Under the pieces are notes generated by a model, which did not search any database, was not told where the DNA came from, and was given only the letters and a program-made list of their open reading frames with translations. Below, piece after piece: positions 1 to 6,625 of a stretch of DNA of 64,000 nucleotides. Within the stretch, counting starts at the first letter, position 1. Each line of letters starts with the position of its first letter. The stretch is taken from positions 41,942-105,941 of the forward strand of contig JADMIL010000004.1 of NCBI GenBank assembly GCA_015478645.1, in the 5' to 3' direction. The translations under genes and the position numbers were made by a program. This DNA comes from Candidatus Binataceae bacterium. Lineage in GTDB: Bacteria; Desulfobacterota; Binatia; Binatales; Binataceae.

Positions 1-2
1 CA

Positions 3-128
3 TCACCGGCAATTCCCGCTCCAGGAGTCTCACCGATCCTCGACAACCCGGCCGCGACCGGCGCGGGATCGCCGCATCTGGTAGCCAATGATGTACCGCC
101 GGGCACAATAGTGCGGGCGCCAAGATGA
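3..128 (+). CDS. C-terminal fragment of an upstream phage gene (possibly tape measure)
   Basis: An open frame enters from the left edge and stops with TGA at 126-128. The 41 visible residues are rich in Pro, Gly and Ala and end in IVRAPR. No domain can be recognised in so short a piece. In P2-like tail modules the gene before tail protein X is usually the tape measure or gpU, so a tail-protein C-terminus is the likeliest identity, but this rests on position alone. The stop overlaps an ATG at 125 (ATGA), suggesting translational coupling to the next small frame. Confidence 0.4.
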   Translation, partial: SPAIPAPGVSPILDNPAATGAGSPHLVANDVPPGTIVRAPR

Positions 129-220
129 ATCGCCTCGCTCGGTTAGCAGGTTTTCCGACTGACAGTCATACTCTGCAAGTACTGAAGAAGACAACTCAAT
201 GGTCCAAGCACAATTCCTGA
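125..220 (+). CDS. Possible 31-aa small frame between upstream tail gene and tail protein X
   Basis: An ATG overlaps the stop of the preceding frame (ATGA at 125-128). The frame runs 31 codons to TGA at 218-220 and overlaps the start of the tail X gene by 22 bases. The product begins MNRLARLAGF and is basic. Its only support is the coupled start and the way it bridges the gap. It could be a remnant of gpU, which normally sits here, or chance. No family is recognised. Confidence 0.22.
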   Translation: MNRLARLAGFPTDSHTLQVLKKTTQWSKHNS

Positions 221-426
221 CACACGTAACAATCCGGGGCGAGCGCTGGGATTCGCTTGCCTGGAAATACTACGGCGACGCCACCCTGTTTTCACCGATC
301 GTGATGGCTAATCCGCAAATCGCGGTCGAACCGGTCTTCGAGGCAGGCCTGGTGATTGGTGTTCCGATATTACAGGTGAGCCAGGCGACCACCAGCGACC
401 TGCCTCCGTGGAAACGAACTTCATGA
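199..426 (+). CDS. Phage tail protein X (P2 gpX-like, LysM-type fold)
   Basis: The 75-aa product matches the short tail protein X family. The core GERWDSLAWKYYGDATLF, followed by VMANPQI and a hydrophobic VIGVPILQV end, is the usual LysM-like pattern (WDxLAxxYYGD...NP...L..G..L.IP). In P2-like phages this small protein is needed for tail assembly and is thought to act at the tail tube or baseplate hub. The ATG at 199 follows a GAAGA-rich stretch that can serve as a weak ribosome site. The stop overlaps the next start (ATGA, 423-426), so the two genes are probably translationally coupled. It belongs to the same + strand tail operon as D, V, W, J and I downstream. Confidence 0.85.
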   Translation: MVQAQFLTHVTIRGERWDSLAWKYYGDATLFSPIVMANPQIAVEPVFEAGLVIGVPILQVSQATTSDLPPWKRTS

Positions 427-722
427 TGAAGCGGCTGCGGAACTTGTGCGTGCGGTTTTTTCCAACGCGGCCGTTATGCGCGAAATGCGTGTCCGGACGC
501 ATGTCGCATCCGGTGTATTGTAAGGGCGAAGCGTGTGCTCATCGTCGGCAGAGAACCGTGTATTCATTACACGAGCATTTATACCTTCAATGCAGTAGAT
601 GTGGATACGTAGTCTGGTACCCGTGCGCTGATCATCGAGACATTGATCGGCATAAACGCAAGCGGTGTGCCGCTTCGCCGCTACTGCTAATAATCCGGCA
701 GCGCTGTAAGGATGCCCACTAG
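423..722 (+). CDS. Small Cys-rich, putative zinc-ribbon protein inside the tail operon
   Basis: A 99-aa basic protein fits exactly between tail X and D. Its ATG overlaps the X stop (ATGA) and its TAG at 720-722 directly abuts the ATG of D. An in-frame GTG at 408 is possible, but the ATGA overlap favours 423. It holds about eleven cysteines, including CAKC near residue 20 and a CSRCGYVVWYPC segment followed by His and Cys, resembling a zinc ribbon or treble-clef knuckle. There is no signal peptide or membrane segment. The base composition is visibly less GC-rich than the host genes. I do not recognise the family. Reading it as a structural metal-binding tail component or regulator would be speculation from position. 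Confidence 0.6.
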   Translation: MMKRLRNLCVRFFPTRPLCAKCVSGRMSHPVYCKGEACAHRRQRTVYSLHEHLYLQCSRCGYVVWYPCADHRDIDRHKRKRCAASPLLLIIRQRCKDAH

Positions 723-1742
723 ATGAGCGGCGCGAGTTTTTTTGCGGTGCGATCTCCGAGTTGGGTATTAACCTACCTTGGGGTCAACATCACGGCCGAC
801 ATTTCTTCGATGGTCCTGTCGATCATCTATACGGACGCGCTGCAGGGCGAATCCGGACGCCTAGAAATTGAGATCGAGGATCATGACAAGCGCTGGCAGG
901 GCCCCTGGTACCCGACTGAGGGAGATGCTGTCAATTTACTAATCGGCTATGCGGGCGAACCTATGCTGCCTTGCGGAGACTTTCAGGTCGATGAACTCGG
1001 GCTGGGCGGGATATCATCGGGGCCGCCGGACGTGTTCCACTTGCGCTGTCTGGCCGCGTATATTACGCCGGCGATGCGCACACTCAATAGCGCGGGATAT
1101 GAAAATCAGACACTGCTTCAGATCGCGGGAACGATTGCAGGAAAATATGGATACAGCGTTGTCGGCGCGCCGGATGCGCTAAACCTATCGTTTGCACGGG
1201 TTACGCAGCGACAAGAGACCGACGTGGCGTTTCTCAATCGGCTTGCGCAAACGCACAATTACAATTTTACAATACGTGGTAGTCAACTCGTCTTCTATTC
1301 GCGCGCGACTCTCGAGGCCGCGGCACCGGTTGCGACAATCACGCGCAGCGACATAGTCACTTTCAACTTCACGAACAAGACGCATCGAGTTTACATGGGG
1401 GCGCAAGTCTCATACCAGGATCCAGCGACCAAGCAGTTGCTGACACAGCGATCAGTCGCCGCACCGACGACGCCCACCGGCGATACTCTAAAGCTTGCAC
1501 GGCGTTGCGAAAACCAGCAGCAGGCACTCCTTAAAGCGCAAAGCGCGCTGCATCGCGCCAACATGAAGCGCGCGACGGCTCAGCTCACAACAATTGGTGC
1601 GACGATTTACGTGGCAGGCAACAACGTCAATGTCGCGGGTTTTGGCGTCAATGACGGCGTCTACTTGATCGAAACGGCGCGTCATCGATTGACGCGGGCG
1701 ACAGGCTATACGACGGAACTAGAAGCGCGGCGCGTCGATTGA
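723..1742 (+). CDS. Phage late control D / tail hub protein (gpD-like)
   Basis: The 339-aa product has the layout of phage late control D proteins, which form the baseplate hub joining the tail tube to the spike. An N-terminal beta-rich domain contains LEIEIEDHDKRWQGPWYPTE and GDAVNLLIGY, typical of the first hub barrel. A middle part, FARVTQRQETDVAFLNRLAQ, is the characteristic D-family stretch. The C-terminal part carries the LARRCENQQQALLKAQSAL helix and a closing beta domain. Length is close to that of P2 gpD. It starts one base after the Cys-rich gene and precedes V, the spike gene it would contact. In P2 the D protein is also late-expressed. Confidence 0.88.
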   Translation: MSGASFFAVRSPSWVLTYLGVNITADISSMVLSIIYTDALQGESGRLEIEIEDHDKRWQGPWYPTEGDAVNLLIGYAGEPMLPCGDFQVDELGLGGISSGPPDVFHLRCLAAYITPAMRTLNSAGYENQTLLQIAGTIAGKYGYSVVGAPDALNLSFARVTQRQETDVAFLNRLAQTHNYNFTIRGSQLVFYSRATLEAAAPVATITRSDIVTFNFTNKTHRVYMGAQVSYQDPATKQLLTQRSVAAPTTPTGDTLKLARRCENQQQALLKAQSALHRANMKRATAQLTTIGATIYVAGNNVNVAGFGVNDGVYLIETARHRLTRATGYTTELEARRVD

Positions 1743-1776
1743 TGGATCGGGGCGGCCATGGCAGTGGGGTAATATC

Positions 1777-1893
1777 ATGATCACGCCCAGGCAGCAGGCA
1801 TGGACCGTCGCGGATGATCCGTCTGCACGGTTAAGCGCACACATCGGTACGGCACCTTTGCACACAACGATCTCCGCAACCCGACGCGGCTGA
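1777..1893 (+). CDS. Possible 38-aa small frame between D and V
   Basis: An ATG at 1777, preceded by a GGGGT stretch, opens 38 codons ending at TGA 1891-1893, shortly before the V ribosome site. The product (MITPRQQAWTV... to ATRRG) resembles no family I know. It almost fills the 163-base D-V gap, which otherwise has no obvious content. Support is weak and it may be chance. Confidence 0.25.
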   Translation: MITPRQQAWTVADDPSARLSAHIGTAPLHTTISATRRG

Positions 1894-1905
1894 CGAGAGG
1901 CCCCT

Positions 1906-2433
1906 GTGTTTCGAGTTGGCATAGTAAAGAGTCTGGATGCGACGAATGCCCGGGTGCGGGTGGTGTTTCCCGATCGCGATCAGATGCAGAGCTGGTGGCT
2001 CCCGGTAGTTTTTGCGAAGACGCAAAACGATAAAGAGTACTGGCTGCCGGATGTGGGCGAGCAAGTGGTCTGTGTAATGGATGAATACGACGAAGACGGC
2101 GCTGTGCTCGGAGCGATTTATTCGAGTGTGGATCGGCCGCCGGTGGCAAGCGCCGACAAGTTGCACTGGTCGGCAAAAGACGGGGCGGTATTCGAATACG
2201 ATCGGGCGGCTCACGCGTTCGCAGTGAGTATTCCCACAGGCGGAACGATAACAATAAGCGCGAACGGCGCGAATATCGCGATCGACGGCTCGGGCGACGT
2301 GTTAATCGCGGCCGCCGGAGAGATCACTCTCGCCGGCGGGGGGCCCGCTGTTGCACGCGTCGGAGATATAACGACTTGTCCCGCGGGTTCGGGACAGATA
2401 GTCAGTGGCAGCGCAAAGGTAAATGCCGGATGA
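1906..2433 (+). CDS. Phage baseplate assembly protein V with PAAR-like C-terminus
   Basis: A 175-aa protein of the gpV/gp5 spike family, which forms the trimeric piercing spike at the tip of the tail tube. The N-terminal half (VRVVFPDRD, SWWLPVV, YWLPDVGEQVVCV, GAVLGAIYS) is the OB-fold typical of gpV, gp45 and VgrG. The middle is a repetitive beta region (TITISANGANIAIDGSGDV) expected to form the needle. The last 30 residues, PAVARVGDITTCPAGSGQI to GSAKVNAG, resemble the start of a PAAR motif and may sharpen or cap the spike. The GTG start at 1906 is chosen because GAGAGG lies 7-8 bases upstream. It lies between D (hub) and W, as expected for spike assembly. Confidence 0.88.
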   Translation: MFRVGIVKSLDATNARVRVVFPDRDQMQSWWLPVVFAKTQNDKEYWLPDVGEQVVCVMDEYDEDGAVLGAIYSSVDRPPVASADKLHWSAKDGAVFEYDRAAHAFAVSIPTGGTITISANGANIAIDGSGDVLIAAAGEITLAGGGPAVARVGDITTCPAGSGQIVSGSAKVNAG

Positions 2434-2538
2434 ACCCTCGACCGCTTTTTTCGCAGGGTTGGCGAACTTGCCAAAACGCAAGAGATGATCGTCGCGATGA
2501 TCACGGTGTCAACGATGTGTAAGGCGGGTAAATAGGCG

Positions 2539-2982
2539 ATGAGTGTCGGCGCAATCACCCTGGCGGACATCACGTCTGCCGACTGGTCGTTGGCCCTTGA
2601 TCAATCCGGAATGCCGGGTACAGGGCTGGGCAACGTGGTCCAAGGTGTGGCGGACGTTAACCAATGTATCCGAATCATTCTGACGACTCCGCGCGGCAGC
2701 GACCCGCTGCGGCCGACGTTTGGAGCGGACATCTGGCAATACGTAGACTATCCAGTCAACTCGGCGATACCCGCGATTGTACGCGAGGTAACCCAGGCGA
2801 TAGCACTCTGGGAACCGCGGGTCACACTGCTGTCGGTTAGAGCAACGCCAGCGCAGGATGATACCGCGCAGTCGGGTGCGCATCTGGATATTGCGATCAC
2901 CTGGCAGCTCAAATTGAGCACCAAGAACGGAAAAATAATGACCACGCCAAACAGTACGACGGTGACTATACCGACCGCTTGA
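2539..2982 (+). CDS. Baseplate wedge protein W (GPW/gp25 family)
   Basis: A 147-aa member of the GPW/gp25 baseplate family. The diagnostic stretch is around residues 40-75: QCIRIILTTPRGSDPLRPTF, then GADIWQYVDYP. It is followed by the conserved helix PAIVREVTQAIALWEPRVTL. In contractile tails this protein nucleates sheath polymerisation from the baseplate and binds J. The start at 2539 directly follows a TAG and a GGCGATG context. Spacing to J is 63 bases with no other gene. The C-terminal 20 residues are Thr-rich and variable. Confidence 0.88.
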   Translation: MSVGAITLADITSADWSLALDQSGMPGTGLGNVVQGVADVNQCIRIILTTPRGSDPLRPTFGADIWQYVDYPVNSAIPAIVREVTQAIALWEPRVTLLSVRATPAQDDTAQSGAHLDIAITWQLKLSTKNGKIMTTPNSTTVTIPTA

Positions 2983-3045
2983 ACGGCCTGGAGTCAGGCT
3001 GAGTTCATCGGGAGACGCGCCGATGACGGAATGGAGTGAAAGCTG

Positions 3046-4215
3046 ATGGCTGGTGGTATTCCGCTGCTGCCGCCGCCGGTGTTCGTCGACGACGCCGACG
3101 GCCTGGACCCCAACCTGATCCTCGCCGACATGGTGTCGGCCTTTCAGACCGCCGCAGGCCGTACATTACAGCCTGCACAGGTCGAGCGATTGCTGATCAA
3201 TCTGTATGCGTATCGTGAATCGCTGATACGCAACGCAATTCAATACGCGGGGCAGCAGAATCTGCTGGCCTATGCCGCATTCCCGATGCTCGACTACCTC
3301 GGCCAGCTACTGAGTATTATCCGGCTGGGCGCACAGGGAGCCACGACGACGCTCCAGTTTACATTGGCCAACCCGCTCAGTATCGCCTATGTGATTGCGG
3401 CCGGCACACAGGTCGGGACCATTGACGGTCAATTTGTTTTCGCCACAATCGAGAGCCTTACGATCCCGGCCGGCTCAATCTCAGGTTCCGTGCAGGCCAC
3501 CAGCACCACGCCGGGGACGGGCGGTAATGGCTATCTGGCCGGGCAGGTGAACGTCCAGATTAGCCCGAGTGTATTGATCTCCGCGGTGACCAACTCCGAC
3601 ACCAGCGCGGGCGGCGCGTCGCCTGAAACCGATGAGCACTTGCGTGCCCGGATCCAGGCGGCGCCCAATCAGTTCAGCACGGCGGGTCCGGAAGGCGCCT
3701 ACCGTTTTTTTACGCTTAGCGCCGACCCGTCGATTATTGACGCGCAGGTCGTGACGCCGGCGCCGGGACAGGTGGTGGTTTACGTACTGACCGGTCCGAT
3801 CACGATCCAGCCGGCGCCGTCGCCGAATCCGGCGGCGATCGCGAGTTCCGGGCTGCTGGCGAAAGTGGCCATTGCACTCAGCGGCGACAGCGTGCGGCCA
3901 TTGACTGACACGGTGAGTGTAATGGCGGTGACCGAGACTGACTATCAAATCTCCGGCACGATCACCATCTACTCCGACGCCGATCCGGCGGCCACGATGG
4001 CGGCGGCGAACGCCGCTGCCCAAAGCTATGCGATCGCGTTGGCCTCGCGTATCCAGCGCGACATCGTGCCCAGCCAGATTATCGAGGCGCTGTCAGTTAC
4101 AGGCGTTTATGAGGTGGTGCTGACTTCGCCAAGCTACACTCAACTGCAACCCGGGCAATGGGCTAATTGCATCGCGGTGACGCTCAGCCAGGCAACCAGC
4201 TCGCAATTGAGTTGA
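3046..4215 (+). CDS. Baseplate assembly protein J (gp47-like)
   Basis: The 389-aa product matches the baseplate J family. An N-terminal helical region contains RLLINLYAYRESLIRNAIQYA and QNLLAYAAFPMLDYLG. Next come a beta domain with GTQVGTIDGQFVFATIESLTI and the signature GYLAGQVNVQISP followed by SAGGASPETDEHLRARIQAAP. The C-terminus ends in a domain with DIVPSQIIEALSVTGVYEVVL. J forms the wedge ring with W and I and joins the sheath to the baseplate. The ATG follows GGAGTGAAAGCTG, a good ribosome site. GC content rises relative to the first genes of the module. Confidence 0.92.
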   Translation: MAGGIPLLPPPVFVDDADGLDPNLILADMVSAFQTAAGRTLQPAQVERLLINLYAYRESLIRNAIQYAGQQNLLAYAAFPMLDYLGQLLSIIRLGAQGATTTLQFTLANPLSIAYVIAAGTQVGTIDGQFVFATIESLTIPAGSISGSVQATSTTPGTGGNGYLAGQVNVQISPSVLISAVTNSDTSAGGASPETDEHLRARIQAAPNQFSTAGPEGAYRFFTLSADPSIIDAQVVTPAPGQVVVYVLTGPITIQPAPSPNPAAIASSGLLAKVAIALSGDSVRPLTDTVSVMAVTETDYQISGTITIYSDADPAATMAAANAAAQSYAIALASRIQRDIVPSQIIEALSVTGVYEVVLTSPSYTQLQPGQWANCIAVTLSQATSSQLS

Positions 4216-4234
4216 TGAGAATAGGGCTTAGCGG

Positions 4235-4351
4235 GTGGCAAATAATACCTCGTTATTCGATTACCTAACAGGCATTATCGCCGTGGCTGACAAGGCGCAC
4301 GACGAAGTGTTTCAACCCGACAACACGGTCGAGCAGAAATGGCGCAACTGA
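4235..4351 (+). CDS. Small 38-aa protein overlapping the start of tail protein I
   Basis: GTG at 4235 opens a 38-codon frame that ends with TGA at 4349-4351, overlapping the start of the I gene (4339) by 13 bases. The product MANNTSLFDYLTGIIAVADK... has a plausible amphipathic helix and an acidic, polar end, and it looks protein-like rather than random. A TAGGG element lies about 10 bases upstream. It fills the J-I gap, which otherwise would be 123 bases. I do not recognise a family. Coupled translation with I is likely if it is real. Confidence 0.45.
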   Translation: MANNTSLFDYLTGIIAVADKAHDEVFQPDNTVEQKWRN

Positions 4352-5175
4352 CTATCCAACCTTCGATCAACGATATGCGCAGCAACACGCTGCTCGATCT
4401 TATTGAGCGGATGGATGCGCTCGACCTGACGCCAATTCTAGTCTATCGGCTGAACTCCACTCCGGATAGCGCATTGCTGCTGCTGGCGTGGCAGTTCGAC
4501 ATGCTTGGACCGCAATGGCAATTGGGCGCGCAGTTGACGGAGTCGGTCGACGCGCTAACCGCGATCGATCCGCTGATTGACATCGACACACTTAATTCGA
4601 TCAATAGCATCCTCGGTCCGTCGGATTACGATTCGCTGCGAGCGCTGCTCAAGGTGGCGATTCCGTTGCATCGTACGCGCGGTACGCCGTATGCGATCAA
4701 GACGGCGCTGGCGTCGCTCGGTTGGGGAAGCGTTACGCTGGAGGAGGGTCAGTCGTCGTGGGGCGGTACGCAGTATCCGAGCGACCAGGGGTGGGCGGTG
4801 TTCCGCGCGCTGATCAATCTCGCCAGCGGGCAGAGCGTTGACAGCGGCGCCGCGACGCGGGCGATCGCCACAATCAATTTTTTCAAACCGGTACGCGCGT
4901 GGCTGGACTCGATATGGTTTATCGGGGCGCCGATCGCTGACGGCGCGCCGGCGCCAGCCGATTTTGTTCTGTCAATTTTTATGCAGGGCGATCCGGTGCC
5001 GGAACCGGGAGATATCATCAACGCGCCGGGCTGGCCACTTGCGGATCTGAAGACTATCGCACCCCTTTACAACGATCACTTTACGCATGTCGGAATTACT
5101 TACGGCGCTAATCAGCCAGCGGTTGCGGACTCTGGTGTAATCGTGAACGGCGCCGCGATCGCCGCGCGCGCGTAA
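4339..5175 (+). CDS. Phage tail protein I (gpI-like baseplate protein)
   Basis: A 278-aa protein of the P2 tail protein I family. The conserved core is RMDALDLTPILVYRLNSTPD, then LLLLAWQFDMLGPQW, followed by HRTRGTPYAIKTALASLGWG, which is the family hallmark. A further VRAWLDSIWF segment follows. Protein I lies at the periphery of the baseplate wedge and connects to tail fibres, which matches its position directly before three fibre genes. The C-terminal third (from about residue 200) is longer than in P2 gpI and may be a fibre-attachment extension. That last point is an inference from position. Confidence 0.9.
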   Translation: MAQLTIQPSINDMRSNTLLDLIERMDALDLTPILVYRLNSTPDSALLLLAWQFDMLGPQWQLGAQLTESVDALTAIDPLIDIDTLNSINSILGPSDYDSLRALLKVAIPLHRTRGTPYAIKTALASLGWGSVTLEEGQSSWGGTQYPSDQGWAVFRALINLASGQSVDSGAATRAIATINFFKPVRAWLDSIWFIGAPIADGAPAPADFVLSIFMQGDPVPEPGDIINAPGWPLADLKTIAPLYNDHFTHVGITYGANQPAVADSGVIVNGAAIAARA

Positions 5176-5212
5176 CGACGGAGCGAACCGTCAAAGCCAA
5201 CGAGAGGGACCA

Positions 5213-5857
5213 ATGCGACCATCAGGGATTGTGACGCTATACAAGGGCGGGCGCCTCGTCTGGACGGGGCACAACCTTTATGTGAACGCGGGGCTGCCGC
5301 CGCTGGCTAATCTGATCGCGGGCGTGACCACGGGACAGTACGTTGCCGCGATGGGCTTCGGTTCCGGTGCGACCGCGCCGGCGGCGACCGATACAGGTCT
5401 GACCGCCTCGCCGACGTACTATAATGCGATCGGATCGCACAGCTTTCCTTCGTCGGGAAGTGTGCAATTCAATTACTCACTGCTGGCGACCGATTACGGC
5501 GCAGCGGGCCTGACAATTCAGGAACTCGGGCTCTTTGCCAATGCCAGCGCGCTGGCGTTGCCCGCGGCTATCGGGACGGCCAATCCCGCGTGGAACGCTG
5601 CGACTGCGTACGTCGTCGGCAACCTGGTGACCGATAGCAACGGCAATCTCCAGCGCTGCACGACCCTTGGGACCAGCGGCGGCAGCGCCCCGACGTGGTC
5701 AAGTATCGTCGGCGGGAGCACCTCGGATGGCTCCGCGGCATGGACACTGGTGGCGCTGCATACCGCGCCGGGACCGATTCTGGCGCACGTCGCGGTGCCG
5801 GCCTTCGCATATACCGGAACGGGAAACTATTCAGGGACATGGACGCTTACTTTCTAA
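5213..5857 (+). CDS. Tail-fibre-like protein with a carbohydrate-binding-type repeat insert
   Basis: A 214-aa protein following I, with a strong GAGAGGGA ribosome site. The N-terminal part (VTLYKGGRLVWTGHN, GLPPLANLIAG, YVAAMGFGSG) is typical of tail-fibre or collar proteins annotated only as phage tail protein. Residues of about 125-182 (PAWNAATAYVVGNLV, CTTLGTSGGSAPTW, GGSTSDGSAAWTLV) form one copy of the common W-x-Y-x-x-G / GTSG-x-x-P-x-W / DG-x-x-x-W module seen in fibre and chitin-binding-like proteins. It probably binds a surface glycan. The C-terminus is beta-rich with FAYTGTGNYSGTWTLTF. Which receptor it binds cannot be told. Confidence 0.75.
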   Translation: MRPSGIVTLYKGGRLVWTGHNLYVNAGLPPLANLIAGVTTGQYVAAMGFGSGATAPAATDTGLTASPTYYNAIGSHSFPSSGSVQFNYSLLATDYGAAGLTIQELGLFANASALALPAAIGTANPAWNAATAYVVGNLVTDSNGNLQRCTTLGTSGGSAPTWSSIVGGSTSDGSAAWTLVALHTAPGPILAHVAVPAFAYTGTGNYSGTWTLTF

Positions 5858-5964
5858 TAGCCGCGGCTTCGTAATAAGCGCGCGGCTGCGCCGAATCGCG
5901 CGCGCATCCTATACCCGCTTGGCCTGGGACGTAGCGCGCAGATGATTAAAAGGATAATCAGCTA

Positions 5965-6537
5965 ATGGCGACATTGATCGATAGTCCCGAATTCAGCGCA
6001 AACGAGATTTACCAGATCCAACAGACCGATCCGGTCGAAGGGGCGGCCACTGGAGCGAGCTTCAATGGCGCCGGAGTCAGCAACCAGCCGCATCAGCAAC
6101 TCGCCAACCGCACCGCGCTGCTCAAACAGCGGCAGGATACGAATATCGCGAATATCGGTGTGCTGCAGGACTTCATGGCTGGGTTCATCGGTTCATTACA
6201 GACTAACGGCTACCTGCAGATACCGATTGTGGACGTCCTGCGAGGGCCGATTACAGCGATAATTCAGTGGGGCTATTACGCATTGCCGCAGGTAGCCATT
6301 GCGTTAGACACCGAGTACTCAGTGACCTGGCCGCTGCGGTTTCCAAACACAATCCTGATCCCGCCGCTGGCGACAAATGTGTATTTCCAGACCAGCGGCC
6401 GAAATACCGCGGCGTCGGTGGTGACTTATAGCGAGCGCGGCGCGACCTTCGTGCTGGACGTACCCAACAGCAGTTACGGATCGTTCGCAGGCAACGAGAA
6501 ATCCAATGGATTTTCGTGGCTTGCGATCGGTTTCTAA
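5965..6537 (+). CDS. Tail-fibre-associated protein with gp53-like C-terminal domain
   Basis: A 190-aa protein. The first 60 residues (SPEFSANEIYQIQQTDPVEG, NQPHQQLANRTALLK) follow a pattern common to short fibre proteins of environmental prophages. The C-terminal 90 residues resemble the gp53-like fibre tip: DTEYSVTWPLRFPNTI, then alternating beta strands, ending in NGFSWLAIGF, which is that domain's closing motif. It probably forms part of the receptor-binding tip. An AAAGGA site precedes the ATG by 9 bases. It lies between the 214-aa fibre protein and the giant spike. The identification rests on the C-terminal pattern only. Confidence 0.65.
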   Translation: MATLIDSPEFSANEIYQIQQTDPVEGAATGASFNGAGVSNQPHQQLANRTALLKQRQDTNIANIGVLQDFMAGFIGSLQTNGYLQIPIVDVLRGPITAIIQWGYYALPQVAIALDTEYSVTWPLRFPNTILIPPLATNVYFQTSGRNTAASVVTYSERGATFVLDVPNSSYGSFAGNEKSNGFSWLAIGF

Positions 6538-6625
6538 GCGCGCTTAGCGGGTCGAATGGTGCAGATGCTCCACGGCGGCGAGGGACATCCAGCTGATCGC
6601 CCGCCGAGCAGGACATGTAAAAATA

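Noticed and set aside
2423..2538. Two tiny overlapping frames between V and W
   Set aside because: They are 21 and 16 codons long with no recognisable content. The ATGA overlap alone is not enough support.
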